Source: Hymenobacter sp. YIM 151500-1
Lineage (GTDB): Bacteria > Bacteroidota > Bacteroidia > Cytophagales > Hymenobacteraceae
NCBI RefSeq assembly: GCF_025979885.1
Contig: NZ_CP110139.1
Location: 4,174,001 to 4,238,000 of the forward strand
Direction: 5' to 3'
DNA length: 64,000 nucleotides
This document shows positions 16,150 through 24,899 of the stretch, one piece after another (position 1 is the first letter of the stretch; each line of letters opens with the position of its first letter). The position numbers were made by a program, and so were the translations under genes. Below the pieces are notes generated by a model. That model did no database searches. It was not told where the DNA came from and saw only the letters and a list, made by a program, of their open reading frames with translations.

Positions 16150-16623
16150 TTATTTAAACGAAATAACCACCTTGGCTTCTTTGATGTCGTCGAAGGCGAC
16201 GAAAGCGAGCGGCAGGGTTTTCTTTTTGTTTTTCTCTTTTACTATTTCGGCCAGCTGAATGCCGGTGGCTTCGGTGGCTTCGAGCGTGCCGGTTTTTTCG
16301 GTGCCGTCGGCCATTTTCAGGCTGAGCGTGCGGCCGGCGTGGCGCGTGTACTGGCGCGGGTCGCGCAGGGGCTGGTCGGCGCCGGGCGAGGTGACTTCCA
16401 GCGTGTAGCTGGCGTCTTCGCCGTAGGCTTCGTCCACGCGGCGGGCCAGGCGGCGGCTTACCGAGGCGCACTCATCAATGCCCACGCCCTGCTCGCCGTC
16501 GAGCGTGACCGTTACTTTGGGCCGGATGGCGTCAGATACCGTCAGGTCCACAACGAACAAGCTGCCATCGGTGGGCAGGCTGTCCTGAAGTAAGTCTAAC
16601 AGGCGGGCGCGGTCAAGTTTCAT
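16150..16623 (-). CDS. rimP: ribosome maturation factor RimP
   Basis: A 157-residue RimP, which helps 30S subunit maturation. Recognisable phrases: SLFVVDLTVSDAIRPKVTVTLDGEQGVGIDECASVSRRLARRVDE (in parts), the YTLEVTSPGADQPLRDPRQY segment, and a C-terminal SH3-like barrel (GRTLSLKMADGTEKTGTLE). Its place directly upstream of nusA and infB is the classic order. A consensus promoter lies upstream at 16695-16725, and the leader holds a terminator-like stem. Confidence 0.95.
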   Translation of the reverse strand: MKLDRARLLDLLQDSLPTDGSLFVVDLTVSDAIRPKVTVTLDGEQGVGIDECASVSRRLARRVDEAYGEDASYTLEVTSPGADQPLRDPRQYTRHAGRTLSLKMADGTEKTGTLEATEATGIQLAEIVKEKNKKKTLPLAFVAFDDIKEAKVVISFK

Positions 16624-16640
16624 AGCGGTGGCACCGGGTG

Positions 16641-16672
16641 ATAAAAGAAAGAGGGGACTATCCGTCCCCTCT
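16641..16672 (-). terminator. terminator-like hairpin in the rimP-nusA-infB leader
   Basis: AGAGGGGAC (16650-16658) pairs perfectly with 16664-16672. In the minus direction the stem is followed by TTTCTTTTAT (16650-16641). It lies between the likely transcription start and the rimP ATG, so it could act as an attenuator. Confidence 0.65.
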
Positions 16673-16694
16673 GTCGTGTTGTCGTTTGCTGGTG

Positions 16695-16725
16695 CAAAGA
16701 TATAGGTTTAATTGTCAGATTGCAA
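16695..16725 (-). promoter_or_regulatory. consensus promoter of rimP-nusA-infB
   Basis: On the minus strand: TTG (16725-16723), 20 bases, then TATCTTTG (16702-16695). This fits the Bacteroidota -33/-7 pattern. Transcription should begin near 16688, giving a leader of about 65 bases. Confidence 0.75.
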
Positions 16726-16728
16726 GGT

Positions 16729-16998
16729 AGGGACGTAGGGGCTTGGGGGCTTAGGGTCCTAGATGATATTCGGCTAGGCGCTGTCATCGTGAGCTTGTGA
16801 ACCGAAGGAAGACGGAGCCAAGGACCCTCTCACGCCTGGACGGTTGTCGTTCTGTGGTTTTAGCCCGCAGAGGACGCAGAAGCTTGCGCGGAAGACGCAG
16901 AGCTGTTCTGTCACTTATCGTTCTAGCCTGATAAGGTCTTTGCCTCACTCTACTAGAACATCCACTAAGACCCTAAGCCCCCAAGCCCCTACGTCCCT
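16729..16998. repeat. 270-base element bounded by perfect 30-base inverted repeats
   Basis: Arms 16729-16758 (starting AGGGACGTAGGGGCTTGGGG) and 16969-16998 are exact reverse complements. The interior has no long ORF and no recognisable transposase. The gap lies between rimP and a large secreted-protein gene. Confidence 0.85.
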
Positions 16999-17001
16999 GA
17001 C

Positions 17002-20000
17002 TTACCTCTTTATCTCCACCCAGCCTTTTGCCGTGCGGCCTTCGGCGTCTTTCAGGTGGTAGTAGTACACGCCGTCGGGGAGGTTGGTGCCGCGCCAGTC
17101 GTTGCGGTAGTTGTCGGTTTCGTAGAGCTTGCTGCCCCAGCGGGTGAAGATGCGCAGCGTGGCGGGCTGGCAGCTAAACAGGGGCACGAAGGTTTCGTTT
17201 TTCGTGTCGCCGTTGGGGGTGATGATGTTGGGCACAAACACGGGGCCTACTTTCACCGGCGCAAAGCGCGTTTCGACGGAGCAGCTGCCGTAGCGGGCAG
17301 TAAGCTTGACGAGGTAGGTGCCGGGCTTCTCGTACACGTGCGTGGGCTTTTCTTCGGTAGATATGGGCGTCTGGTCACCGAAGTCCCACTCGTAGGTGCC
17401 GCCGGGCAGCACGGAGGTGAAGTGGGCCGTGTACGGGGCCAGCCCGGTGTACTGCGGAGCCGTGGTGCACACGGGCATGGTCAGGGGAAAATCAATGGTC
17501 GGGGCCGGCGCCAGTGTAATCAGGCGGGTAGCCGAATTGGAGCAGCCGTTTTGCACTACCGTGTACCGGAGCGTAATTTGAGCGCCTTTCAGGTTGGTAT
17601 TCGGGGGCGTAAACAGGCCGCCGGGCGTGACGCCGGTACCGCTCCAGGTGCCGCCGGCCGGTGTAGCCCCGGTAAGCTGAAATGCTTGAATTTCGGAGGC
17701 GCAGCGCGTAATGGGCGGGCCCGCGTTGACGGTGGGCAGGGCGTTGACTACCACCGACTGCGTGCCCGTGCCGCAGCCCAGGGTATCGGAAAGGGTGTAG
17801 GTGATGCGGTGGGTGCCCACGCCCGCCTGGGCCGGACTGAACACGCCCGCCGCCGTCATGCCGGGGCCGCTCCAGGTGCCGCCCGCCGGCGAGGCCTGCA
17901 TGTTCACCGGGCCGAAATCCACGCACCGGTCGGGTACGGCTGGGATGGTAACGGCCACGTCGGGCATGACGGTGATGCGCAACGGCCGGGTGCTGACGCA
18001 GATGCCGGTGGTAGCCACGGAGTAGGTCAGCACGTTGCGGCCCACCAGGGCGGCGGTGGGAGTGAAAACGTAGCTGCCGCTGGCCGTGCGGCTTACGCCG
18101 GGGCCTCGCCACTCGCCGCCGGCTGGCTGCCCGCCCAGCGTTACGGGCCCGCCGCCCACGCACACGTAGCGCGAGGGGCCGGGGTTGGCCACGGTTAGGG
18201 CAAAATCAAGCTTGAAGGCTGCGTTGTTGCAGTTGGAGCTGGCGTTGCGGGTGCTGTAGGAGTTGGCGCCGGGCGGCACGGGGAAGCCGGAGGTGCCGCC
18301 GCAGCCCCCGCACACGGCCTGGTACACGGCTCCGCGCTTGTCGAAGCGGGAGGTGCCGCCGTCCACGTGCTCCCCGCGGCCCCCGTTTTCGCCGTAAAAC
18401 GTGGCGTACTCCAGGCGGGTAAGGCCCGCCGAAAACTGCGCCAGGTAGAAGTCGGAGCCGTCGGTGCGGCTCTGCACGGCGTCAGTCGTAACGGCCAGGC
18501 CCGTGGTGGTGCTGTTCCCGTAGCCTTGGTTGGTGCTGCCGCCCCAGCCGCACACGTACACCCGCTCACAGTCGTCCACCAGAAACGCCGTGGGCGAGAA
18601 GTCGTAGCCCGGCCGGGCCACCCCGAACGTGGTGCTGTACTCGGTGCGGGCCAGCTCGGGGTCCAGCTTCTGAATAAACTGGTGGGCGCCGCGCACCCCG
18701 TAGCGCCCGGCCGTGACGGGGTAGTTGTCGGAGCTGGTGTGGCCCAGCAGATACACGTTGCCGGTGACATCCAGCTCCAGAAAAAACACCTGGTCGTCGG
18801 CCGCGCTGCCCACGTAGGTAGCCTGGCGCAGGGTGGGCGCGTCGGGGCTTAGGCGCACCACAAAGCCGTTGCGCCCGCCGGGGCTGGTGCGTTGCAAAGC
18901 GCCGGCGGTGGTAGGGAAGTTGGTGCTGGCCGTACCGCCGGCCACGTACACGCTCCGGTCGGCGGCCAGCTTCACCGAAAACGCCGCGTCTTCGCCGCTG
19001 CCGCCCAGGTAGGTGCTCCACGTCAGGCGGTCGAGGGCGCGCGGCAGGCGGCACACCACGGCATCCGAAGGGCCGTTGAGCGTGCCCTGGGAGGCAGCTT
19101 GCAGCGGAAAGTCGCTGCTTTGGGTGGTCGTGGACAAGTACACGTTGTTGTCGCCATCGGTAATGACGTCGCCCCGGAACTGGTCGCCGTAGCTGTTCAC
19201 CAGGCCCGCGTTGAGGCCATCGTTGCGGGTGCCGCCCAGGTAGGTGGCGGCCACCAGGCTGGTGCCGGCGGGGCTGAGCGTAGCCACAAACAGGTCGGAG
19301 CCGTTGGGGTAGCCCATTTGGCCGGTTACGCCCGAGCCGAGCGGACCAACGCCCGGTCCGCCCCGGAACGTCCGCTGCACGGCCGTGCTCGACACCGGGA
19401 AGTTGCGCGAGCTGGTAGTGCCCAGAATCACCAGCTCATTGCGGTTGTTGACCACGAGGCTGTGCGGGGCGTCGGTTTCGGAGCCGCCCAGGTAGGTGGC
19501 GTACAGCCGGGCCGAGGGACCCGTTACGGAGGTGCGGTACTTGATAATGGCTACGTCGCCGGCCCCGCCGAAGGTGGTTTGGTAAGCCCCTGGCGAAACG
19601 GGGTAGCCCGGCGCAAAAGCCACGCCGCCGGAGTAAAGGTTGCCTTCCTGGTCGTAGGTAGCCGTGAAGCCCCAGTTGTCGCCGGTGGAGCCCGTAAACG
19701 ACGAAAACACCACCGTGGGGTCGATGATGAGGGGCTGGCGGCGGTTGTAGGAGCCCAGCCGGAAGCTCACCACGCCCTGGCGCAGCTGGAAGGAGCAGGC
19801 CACCGGGGTCCGCTCCCCGCTGGCGCTTACCTGCCAGGCGCGGGGAGCCTGCTCGGTCACGTCGCCCACGGAGGTGCGGATGCGCAGGCTGCCTTCCGGG
19901 GTCAGCTCCAAGCCGGCCTGGCCTTGGTAGCGCAGCCGGATGGCTTCGGGCTTTGCCCCGGCCGCCACTAGGAAGTCGTATTCCAGCTGCTGCTGGCTGT

Positions 20001-20463
20001 TTTCGTAGAGCTTCACATCAATACCCGGATACACGGCCGCGTAGCTGGCCTGCCGGAAGCCCGGCACCTGGCTGGCCCAGTGGCCGGCATCGTTGCCGAG
20101 AAAGTAGCTGCGCACCTCGGCCGTGGGCTGAGTGCCCTGCACGGTAGCCTGGGCGTTGCCACCCTCAAAGGCCACGGTGTAAGCGTGCCCGCGCAGCATT
20201 TCGGTGGGAGCGGGGGCGTGGTCGTGGGCGGCGCGCAGGGCGGCCGGGTCCACGAACGTGTAGGTGAAGCCCGTGCTGGTCAGGAACAGGCGGCCCGCTG
20301 GCAGGGCCGCGGCGTAGCGCACCCGGCTGTCCCACTGGCCGCGGTTTTCGACAAACTCCAGGCTGGCTGCGGGTAGAGGCGCGGCGGCCGGGCGCGGGGC
20401 GGCAGTCAGCAGGGGGCTGGCGGCCAGAAGCAGGGAAAGAAAGGAAGTAAGACGTTGAATCAT
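17002..20463 (-). CDS. T9SS cargo protein with SBBP, Ig-like, PKD and CHU_C domains
   Basis: About 1153 residues, starting at the ATG at 20463 (MIQRLTSFLSLLLAASPLL, a signal peptide). In order: an N-terminal domain beginning SLEFVENRGQWDSRVRYAA (DUF7948-like); several SBBP beta-propeller-type repeats (YLGGSETDAPHSLVVNN, TYLGGSGEDAAFSVKLA); three or more GGTWSGPGV-type Ig-like repeats (about 720-970); a PKD domain (YEWDFGDQTPIS); and a C-terminal gliding-motility-associated domain (FVPNIITPNGDTKNETF ... DGVYYYHLKDAEG), the sorting signal for type IX secretion. It is predicted to be secreted or surface-attached, possibly adhesive. No catalytic motif seen. Confidence 0.9.
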   Translation of the reverse strand: MIQRLTSFLSLLLAASPLLTAAPRPAAAPLPAASLEFVENRGQWDSRVRYAAALPAGRLFLTSTGFTYTFVDPAALRAAHDHAPAPTEMLRGHAYTVAFEGGNAQATVQGTQPTAEVRSYFLGNDAGHWASQVPGFRQASYAAVYPGIDVKLYENSQQQLEYDFLVAAGAKPEAIRLRYQGQAGLELTPEGSLRIRTSVGDVTEQAPRAWQVSASGERTPVACSFQLRQGVVSFRLGSYNRRQPLIIDPTVVFSSFTGSTGDNWGFTATYDQEGNLYSGGVAFAPGYPVSPGAYQTTFGGAGDVAIIKYRTSVTGPSARLYATYLGGSETDAPHSLVVNNRNELVILGTTSSRNFPVSSTAVQRTFRGGPGVGPLGSGVTGQMGYPNGSDLFVATLSPAGTSLVAATYLGGTRNDGLNAGLVNSYGDQFRGDVITDGDNNVYLSTTTQSSDFPLQAASQGTLNGPSDAVVCRLPRALDRLTWSTYLGGSGEDAAFSVKLAADRSVYVAGGTASTNFPTTAGALQRTSPGGRNGFVVRLSPDAPTLRQATYVGSAADDQVFFLELDVTGNVYLLGHTSSDNYPVTAGRYGVRGAHQFIQKLDPELARTEYSTTFGVARPGYDFSPTAFLVDDCERVYVCGWGGSTNQGYGNSTTTGLAVTTDAVQSRTDGSDFYLAQFSAGLTRLEYATFYGENGGRGEHVDGGTSRFDKRGAVYQAVCGGCGGTSGFPVPPGANSYSTRNASSNCNNAAFKLDFALTVANPGPSRYVCVGGGPVTLGGQPAGGEWRGPGVSRTASGSYVFTPTAALVGRNVLTYSVATTGICVSTRPLRITVMPDVAVTIPAVPDRCVDFGPVNMQASPAGGTWSGPGMTAAGVFSPAQAGVGTHRITYTLSDTLGCGTGTQSVVVNALPTVNAGPPITRCASEIQAFQLTGATPAGGTWSGTGVTPGGLFTPPNTNLKGAQITLRYTVVQNGCSNSATRLITLAPAPTIDFPLTMPVCTTAPQYTGLAPYTAHFTSVLPGGTYEWDFGDQTPISTEEKPTHVYEKPGTYLVKLTARYGSCSVETRFAPVKVGPVFVPNIITPNGDTKNETFVPLFSCQPATLRIFTRWGSKLYETDNYRNDWRGTNLPDGVYYYHLKDAEGRTAKGWVEIKR

Positions 20464-20557
20464 AACTAGAGCAGGACGATAAATAAAGGACAAGGTACTG
20501 AATAGATGCGGCGTATCGGCAAAAGGTGGGCTGTATTCTGGGCTGCGCCGTAACCTC

Positions 20558-20565
20558 TACCTTTG
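20558..20565 (+). promoter_or_regulatory. -7 promoter element (TACCTTTG)
   Basis: An exact TAnnTTTG match located 36 bases before the GTG at 20601. It rules out the longer reading frame from 20526 as the true start. Confidence 0.55.
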
Positions 20566-20600
20566 TCTTCTGCACTTCCCTTCCGCAATCCAGATTTTTC

Positions 20601-21731
20601 GTGCGTCGTTCGTTTGCCTTTAAGTGCACCGTGCTCGTGATGCTGTGGGTGCTGGTGGCTATTGCCTGCGCCCAGGTGCCGGCCTACACCTTCTGGCCCG
20701 CAACGTTTGGGGCTCTCACGCTGCCAGTGGCTTTGGCGCTTAATCTGGGAGCGGTGCTGTACTGGCTGCTGCGGCGCTGGACGGTGGCCTTGCTGCCCCT
20801 GGCGCTGGCCGTACTTACGTGGCCTCACTTTCAGCGCGGGCTGGCCGTGCACCCGCTGCGCGTAGCCCCGGCCTCCGGCGCAGTGGGCCCCCAGGTGAAG
20901 GTGCTGTCAGCCAACGTGCGCATCTTCAACGTGTACCCGCAGCTGCGCGACGCCGACCTGGGTTCCTCGCGCCGCATGGTGCAGTGGGTGGCCGAAAACC
21001 CCGCCGATATCCTCTGCCTCCAGGAGTTTTACAACGAGCCGGCCGGCGCCCGCACCCGCGACGGCGACGTGTTTCGCACGGTAGATAAGATCGGGCGCCA
21101 GAGCAGAAGGCAGGCCTTTGTGTCGAAGACGCTGACCAACAGCATTGGGGCGGAGTTTGGCCTGGCCATCTTCTCCCGCTTCCCGATGGTGGGCCGGGGC
21201 ACCGTGCACTTTGGCCAGCTCACCCAGAACCACGCCATGTGGGCCGACCTGCGCCTGCCCCAGGGCGACACCATCCGGGTGTACAACTTTCACCTGCAAA
21301 GCATGAGCCTGGAGGAGCAGGATATTGTGGACAGCTACTCCAGCCGGTCGGGGTTTCGGCAGAAGGGGCTGAGCCTGCTGCGCCGGTTTAAGCGCGGGGC
21401 GGCGGCCCGCCACTGGCAGGTGGATACGCTGGTGCGCCGCTTCGAGCGGTGTCGCTACCCCATTCTGCTCTGCGCCGACCTCAACGACCTGCCCTACAGC
21501 TACAGCTACGACCAGCTAGCCGACCGATTCCAGAACGGCTGGGCCACCGTAGGCAACGGCGTGGGCCGCACTTACAACGGCCGCCTGCCCTTCGTGCGCA
21601 TCGACAACCAGTTTGCCAGTCCTCACTTCACCGTCGACGACTTTTGGGTGCACTACGAAATTCCTTACTCCGACCATTTCCCCACTACGGCCACCTACCG
21701 GCTGAACTCCAAACCGACGGGGCCGCAGTAA
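20601..21731 (+). CDS. membrane-anchored endonuclease/exonuclease/phosphatase family protein
   Basis: About 376 residues using a GTG start at 20601, chosen from the upstream TACCTTTG element. Two or three N-terminal membrane segments (about 10-80) precede an EEP-fold domain. Family motifs: VLSANVRIFN, ILCLQEFYN (metal-binding Glu), FSRFPMVGRG, VYNFHLQSM, LLCADLNDLPYSYSYD (catalytic Asp/Asn), and the C-terminal SDHFP with the catalytic His. Such proteins cleave phosphodiester or phosphomonoester bonds; the substrate is not predictable. The catalytic domain probably faces the periplasm. Confidence 0.85.
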   Translation: MRRSFAFKCTVLVMLWVLVAIACAQVPAYTFWPATFGALTLPVALALNLGAVLYWLLRRWTVALLPLALAVLTWPHFQRGLAVHPLRVAPASGAVGPQVKVLSANVRIFNVYPQLRDADLGSSRRMVQWVAENPADILCLQEFYNEPAGARTRDGDVFRTVDKIGRQSRRQAFVSKTLTNSIGAEFGLAIFSRFPMVGRGTVHFGQLTQNHAMWADLRLPQGDTIRVYNFHLQSMSLEEQDIVDSYSSRSGFRQKGLSLLRRFKRGAAARHWQVDTLVRRFERCRYPILLCADLNDLPYSYSYDQLADRFQNGWATVGNGVGRTYNGRLPFVRIDNQFASPHFTVDDFWVHYEIPYSDHFPTTATYRLNSKPTGPQ

Positions 21732-22144
21732 TTGCCCTGTTTGAGTGCAGGGCATTGCATGGTGTAGCTATTTAGGAGGTCGTTTAAAAGATGCTTCGAC
21801 AAACTCAGCATGACCGTTCATCAATTTCCTAAACAGCTTCGGGGTAGTGTTGACGATGCAACTAATAATAAGTCAAGAAAGTGGGCATCCAAGCTGCTGT
21901 AGCACCTAACCTACCCTTTTATTTATACCAGTCAACGCGGCGGACATACTTCCAACTGAACTTTTTATGCTGCCCTTGGTAAGTTTTGTACTGATTGAAC
22001 TGGGTTTTAAACTTTGTTGCGGCTTTGTTGAGAGTTGAGCGTCCAAGTGGAGCTGGTATAAAAGAAAAAATGAAAGGCAAAACGCACCTAATTGGTAGAG
22101 GTGCGAAATCAAGCTACAGGAACGTATTCCGTTCAAATACATGA
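21732..22144. repeat. intergenic region with a small inverted-repeat-bounded element
   Basis: No gene supported. TTTATACCAG (21922-21931) and its exact complement CTGGTATAAA (22053-22062) bound a 141-base stretch without a coding frame, resembling a miniature insertion remnant. Positions 21790-21815 (GATGCTTCGACAAACTCAGC) resemble one arm of the family A inverted repeats. Confidence 0.5.
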
Positions 22145-22152
22145 TACTTTTG
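22145..22152 (+). promoter_or_regulatory. -7 promoter element of cysS (TACTTTTG)
   Basis: A TAnnTTTG match separated from the cysS ATG only by CGGCC, the same geometry as dut. The transcript is probably leaderless or nearly so. Confidence 0.65.
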
Positions 22153-22157
22153 CGGCC

Positions 22158-23663
22158 ATGCAGCATCCTCTCTCGCTTTATAATACCCTTACCCGCCGAA
22201 AAGATATCTTCACTCCGCTCAATGCTCCGTTTGTGGGCGTGTACTTGTGCGGGCCTACGGTGTACAGCGAGGCGCACGTGGGCAATGCGCGCGGGCCGGT
22301 TATTTTTGATGTGCTGACGCGCTACCTGCGCCACCTGGGCTACACCGTGCGCTACGTGCGCAACATCACCGACGTGGGCCACCTGGAAGGCGACGCCGAC
22401 GAGGGTGAAGACAAAATCAGCAAGAATGCCCGGGCTCGGCAGCTGGAGCCCATGCAGGTGGCCGAGCAGTACGCCCACCTCTACCACCGCCACATGGAGG
22501 CCCTGGGCTGCCTGCCGCCCGACATCGAGCCCCGCGCCTCGGGCCACATCACCGAGCAGGTGCAGATGGTGCAGGAAATCATCGACAACGGCTTTGGCTA
22601 CGAGGTGAACGGGTCGGTGTACTTCGACGTGCCGGCTTACAACGCCGCCGGCCGCGCCTACGGCAAGCTCTCGAACCGGGTGGTGGAGGAGCTGCTGGCC
22701 GGCTCCCGCGACAACCTGGCCGGCCAGGATGAAAAGCGCAGCCCCCTGGATTTTGCCCTCTGGAAGCGGGCCGATGAGCGCCACCTTATGCGCTGGCCCT
22801 CGCCCTGGAGCGAGGGATTCCCCGGCTGGCACCTGGAGTGTTCGGCCATGAGCCGCAAGTACCTGGGCGCCGAGTACGACATCCACGGCGGCGGGCTGGA
22901 CCTGATGTTTCCGCACCACGAGTGCGAAATTGCCCAGAGCCAGGCCTGCCACCGCCCCACCAACGAGGCGCGGGTGTGGATGCACAACAACATGCTGACG
23001 GTGAACGGGCAGAAAATGAGCAAGTCGCTCGGCAACTTCATTACCATCTCGGAGCTGTTCAGTGGCCAGAATGCCACGCTCACCCAGGCCTACTCGCCCA
23101 TGACCGTGCGCTTCTTCCTGCTGCAAGCCCACTACCGCAGCCCCGTCGACATCACCGACGACGGCCTGCAAGCCGCCCGCAAAGGCTACCGCAAGCTGAT
23201 GAACGGCCTGCGCCTGCTGGACAAGCTGCACCTGCCCGCCGGCACTGAGCGGGCCGCCGACACCACGGCCGCCGATGCCGAGCTGCGCAAGCTAACCCAG
23301 GACTGCTGGCAGGGCCTCAACGACGACCTGAACACGGCCCGCACCATTGCCAGCCTGTTTAACCTGCTGCGCAAGCTCAATGGCTACGCTGCTAACTTGC
23401 CCACGCTGGCCCAGGTGAGCGAGGCCGCTTTGCAGGAAGCCACCACCGTGTTTCGTACGCTGGTGCAAGAGGTGCTGGGCCTGCACGACGAGCCCCGCGC
23501 CAACGCCGAAGACCTGCTGAGCCTGACGCTGCGCTTCTACCAGGAAGCCAAAGACGCCAAGGACTATGGCAAGGTGGACGACATTCGGGCGGCCCTTAAA
23601 ACCCAGGGCATCGTGGTGAAAGACACGAAAGCCGGAGTAGACTGGGCCTACTCGGAAGAGTAA
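22158..23663 (+). CDS. cysS: cysteinyl-tRNA synthetase
   Basis: About 501 residues; charges tRNA-Cys. Start at the ATG at 22158 (MQHPLSLYNTLTRRKD) because a promoter element lies five bases upstream. Class I motifs are present: the HIGH-type region GPTVYSEAHVGNARG, and NGQKMSKSLGNF (KMSKS loop). The zinc-binding Cys/His set is seen in LCGPTVY, WHLECSAMS and FPHHECEIAQ. C-terminal DALR-type and anticodon-binding helices follow. Length is normal. It appears monocistronic. Confidence 0.97.
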   Translation: MQHPLSLYNTLTRRKDIFTPLNAPFVGVYLCGPTVYSEAHVGNARGPVIFDVLTRYLRHLGYTVRYVRNITDVGHLEGDADEGEDKISKNARARQLEPMQVAEQYAHLYHRHMEALGCLPPDIEPRASGHITEQVQMVQEIIDNGFGYEVNGSVYFDVPAYNAAGRAYGKLSNRVVEELLAGSRDNLAGQDEKRSPLDFALWKRADERHLMRWPSPWSEGFPGWHLECSAMSRKYLGAEYDIHGGGLDLMFPHHECEIAQSQACHRPTNEARVWMHNNMLTVNGQKMSKSLGNFITISELFSGQNATLTQAYSPMTVRFFLLQAHYRSPVDITDDGLQAARKGYRKLMNGLRLLDKLHLPAGTERAADTTAADAELRKLTQDCWQGLNDDLNTARTIASLFNLLRKLNGYAANLPTLAQVSEAALQEATTVFRTLVQEVLGLHDEPRANAEDLLSLTLRFYQEAKDAKDYGKVDDIRAALKTQGIVVKDTKAGVDWAYSEE

Positions 23664-23739
23664 AAATGTGGTGTAAGCTTAACTTCGTTTTCTTTCGGTT
23701 TAGCTTGCACCGTCGTCCGTGTAAGTCAGCTCAATTTAC

Positions 23740-23766
23740 AGTATTTGACATTGCGCTGCCCTTTGA
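23740..23766 (+). promoter_or_regulatory. possible promoter of the M28 peptidase gene
   Basis: TTTG near 23745 and a CCCTTTG element near 23760, roughly 37 bases before the start, approximate the Bacteroidota spacing. The TA of the -7 consensus is missing, so this is weak. Confidence 0.3.
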
Positions 23767-23802
23767 CGGCGCACGCTCCAAAGCCCACAAAGCTTACGCC
23801 AC

Positions 23803-24813
23803 ATGAAGCTCTTCCGCCTGGCTCCGGCCGCCCTGGCCGCCCTGCTGCTCACGGGTTGCCCCGCCAAGAAAGACACCGCCGAAACCGAAACCACTACTAC
23901 CCCCGCGGCTGCCACGCCGGCCGTGCCGGCCTTCAACGCCGACTCGGCCTACGCCTACGTGGCCAAGCAAGTGGCCTTCGGGCCACGGGTGCCCAACAGC
24001 AAGGCACACGTGCAAACCGGCGACTGGCTGGTGGCCCGCTTCAAAGCCCTGGGCCTGACGGTGCGGGAGCAGCCCTTCGAGGCTATGGCCTTCGACGGCA
24101 ACATGCTGAAGTCGCGCAACCTCATTGCCCAGTACCAGCCCCAGGCCCCGCGCCGGGTGGCCGTCTTCACGCACTGGGACACGCGCCCCTTCGCCGATAA
24201 AGACAAGCAAAACAAAAACGCCCCCTTCGACGGCGCCTCCGACGGGGCCAGCGGCGTGGGCATCGTTCTGGAAATGGCCCGCATCCTGGCCGCCCAGCCC
24301 GACTCCTTGACCCCTGGTGTGGGCGTGGATTTTATCCTGTTCGATGCTGAAGACTACGGCTACGACGCCGCCACCCAGGGTGAGAAGAAGAACCTGCTGA
24401 ACGGCCAGGAAACCTGGTGCCTGGGCTCCCAGTACTGGGCCAAGAACGTGGTGCCGGCCGGCTACAAGCCCAACTACGGCATCCTGCTGGACATGGTAGG
24501 TGCCAAGGACGGCAGGTTCAACCGGGAAGGCATTTCAAGGAAAAAAGCCCCCGACGTGGTAGAGAAGGTATGGAACACGGCCGCCGAGCTGGGCTTCTCC
24601 GACTACTTCCAGTTCACCAATAGCCCCACCCTCACCGACGACCACGCCTTCACCAACGCAGCCGGCGTGCGCACCATCGACATCATCGACTTCCTGCCCA
24701 ACGGCGAGTTCCGCCCCTACCACCACACCACCCAGGACAACCTGAGCATCATCGACCGGCGCACCTTGAAGGCCGTAGGGCAGACGGTGCTGACCACGAT
24801 TTATAAGGAGTAA
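23803..24813 (+). CDS. M28-family zinc hydrolase, glutaminyl-cyclase-like lipoprotein
   Basis: A 336-residue lipoprotein (lipobox LLTGC, about residue 19) with an M28 alpha/beta fold. FGPRVPNSKAHVQTGDWL, THWDTRPFADKD, DGASDGASGVG, FDAEDYGYD and TDDHAFTNAAGVRTIDIIDF supply the expected Asp, Glu and His metal ligands. HWDTRPFADKD and the single-zinc-type set resemble bacterial type II glutaminyl-peptide cyclotransferases, which convert N-terminal Gln to pyroglutamate on exported proteins. That is plausible here because many Bacteroidota signal peptides leave Gln at the mature N-terminus. An aminopeptidase role is the alternative. Confidence 0.85.
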   Translation: MKLFRLAPAALAALLLTGCPAKKDTAETETTTTPAAATPAVPAFNADSAYAYVAKQVAFGPRVPNSKAHVQTGDWLVARFKALGLTVREQPFEAMAFDGNMLKSRNLIAQYQPQAPRRVAVFTHWDTRPFADKDKQNKNAPFDGASDGASGVGIVLEMARILAAQPDSLTPGVGVDFILFDAEDYGYDAATQGEKKNLLNGQETWCLGSQYWAKNVVPAGYKPNYGILLDMVGAKDGRFNREGISRKKAPDVVEKVWNTAAELGFSDYFQFTNSPTLTDDHAFTNAAGVRTIDIIDFLPNGEFRPYHHTTQDNLSIIDRRTLKAVGQTVLTTIYKE

Positions 24814-24838
24814 AACATAAAGGCTCCAGCAAACAGGA

Positions 24839-24869
24839 AGCTCCGGCAGCGTAAGTTGCCGGAGTTTTT
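24839..24869 (+). terminator. Rho-independent terminator
   Basis: CTCCGGCA (24841-24848) pairs with TGCCGGAG (24857-24864), followed by TTTTTC, 26 bases past the M28 peptidase stop. Confidence 0.8.
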
Positions 24870-24899
24870 CATGAATTGCTTTTCATATAATCCTGTTTG

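Noticed and set aside
20526..20600. Extended N-terminus for the EEP-family gene
   Set aside because: The TACCTTTG promoter element at 20558-20565 lies inside this stretch; the GTG at 20601 gives a sensible membrane-protein start.
21906..23231. 441-codon ORF on the minus strand opposite cysS
   Set aside because: It is antisense to a complete cysteinyl-tRNA synthetase and has a His/Val/Gly/Gln-rich composition typical of the shadow frame of GC-rich genes; its C-terminal extension has no domain.
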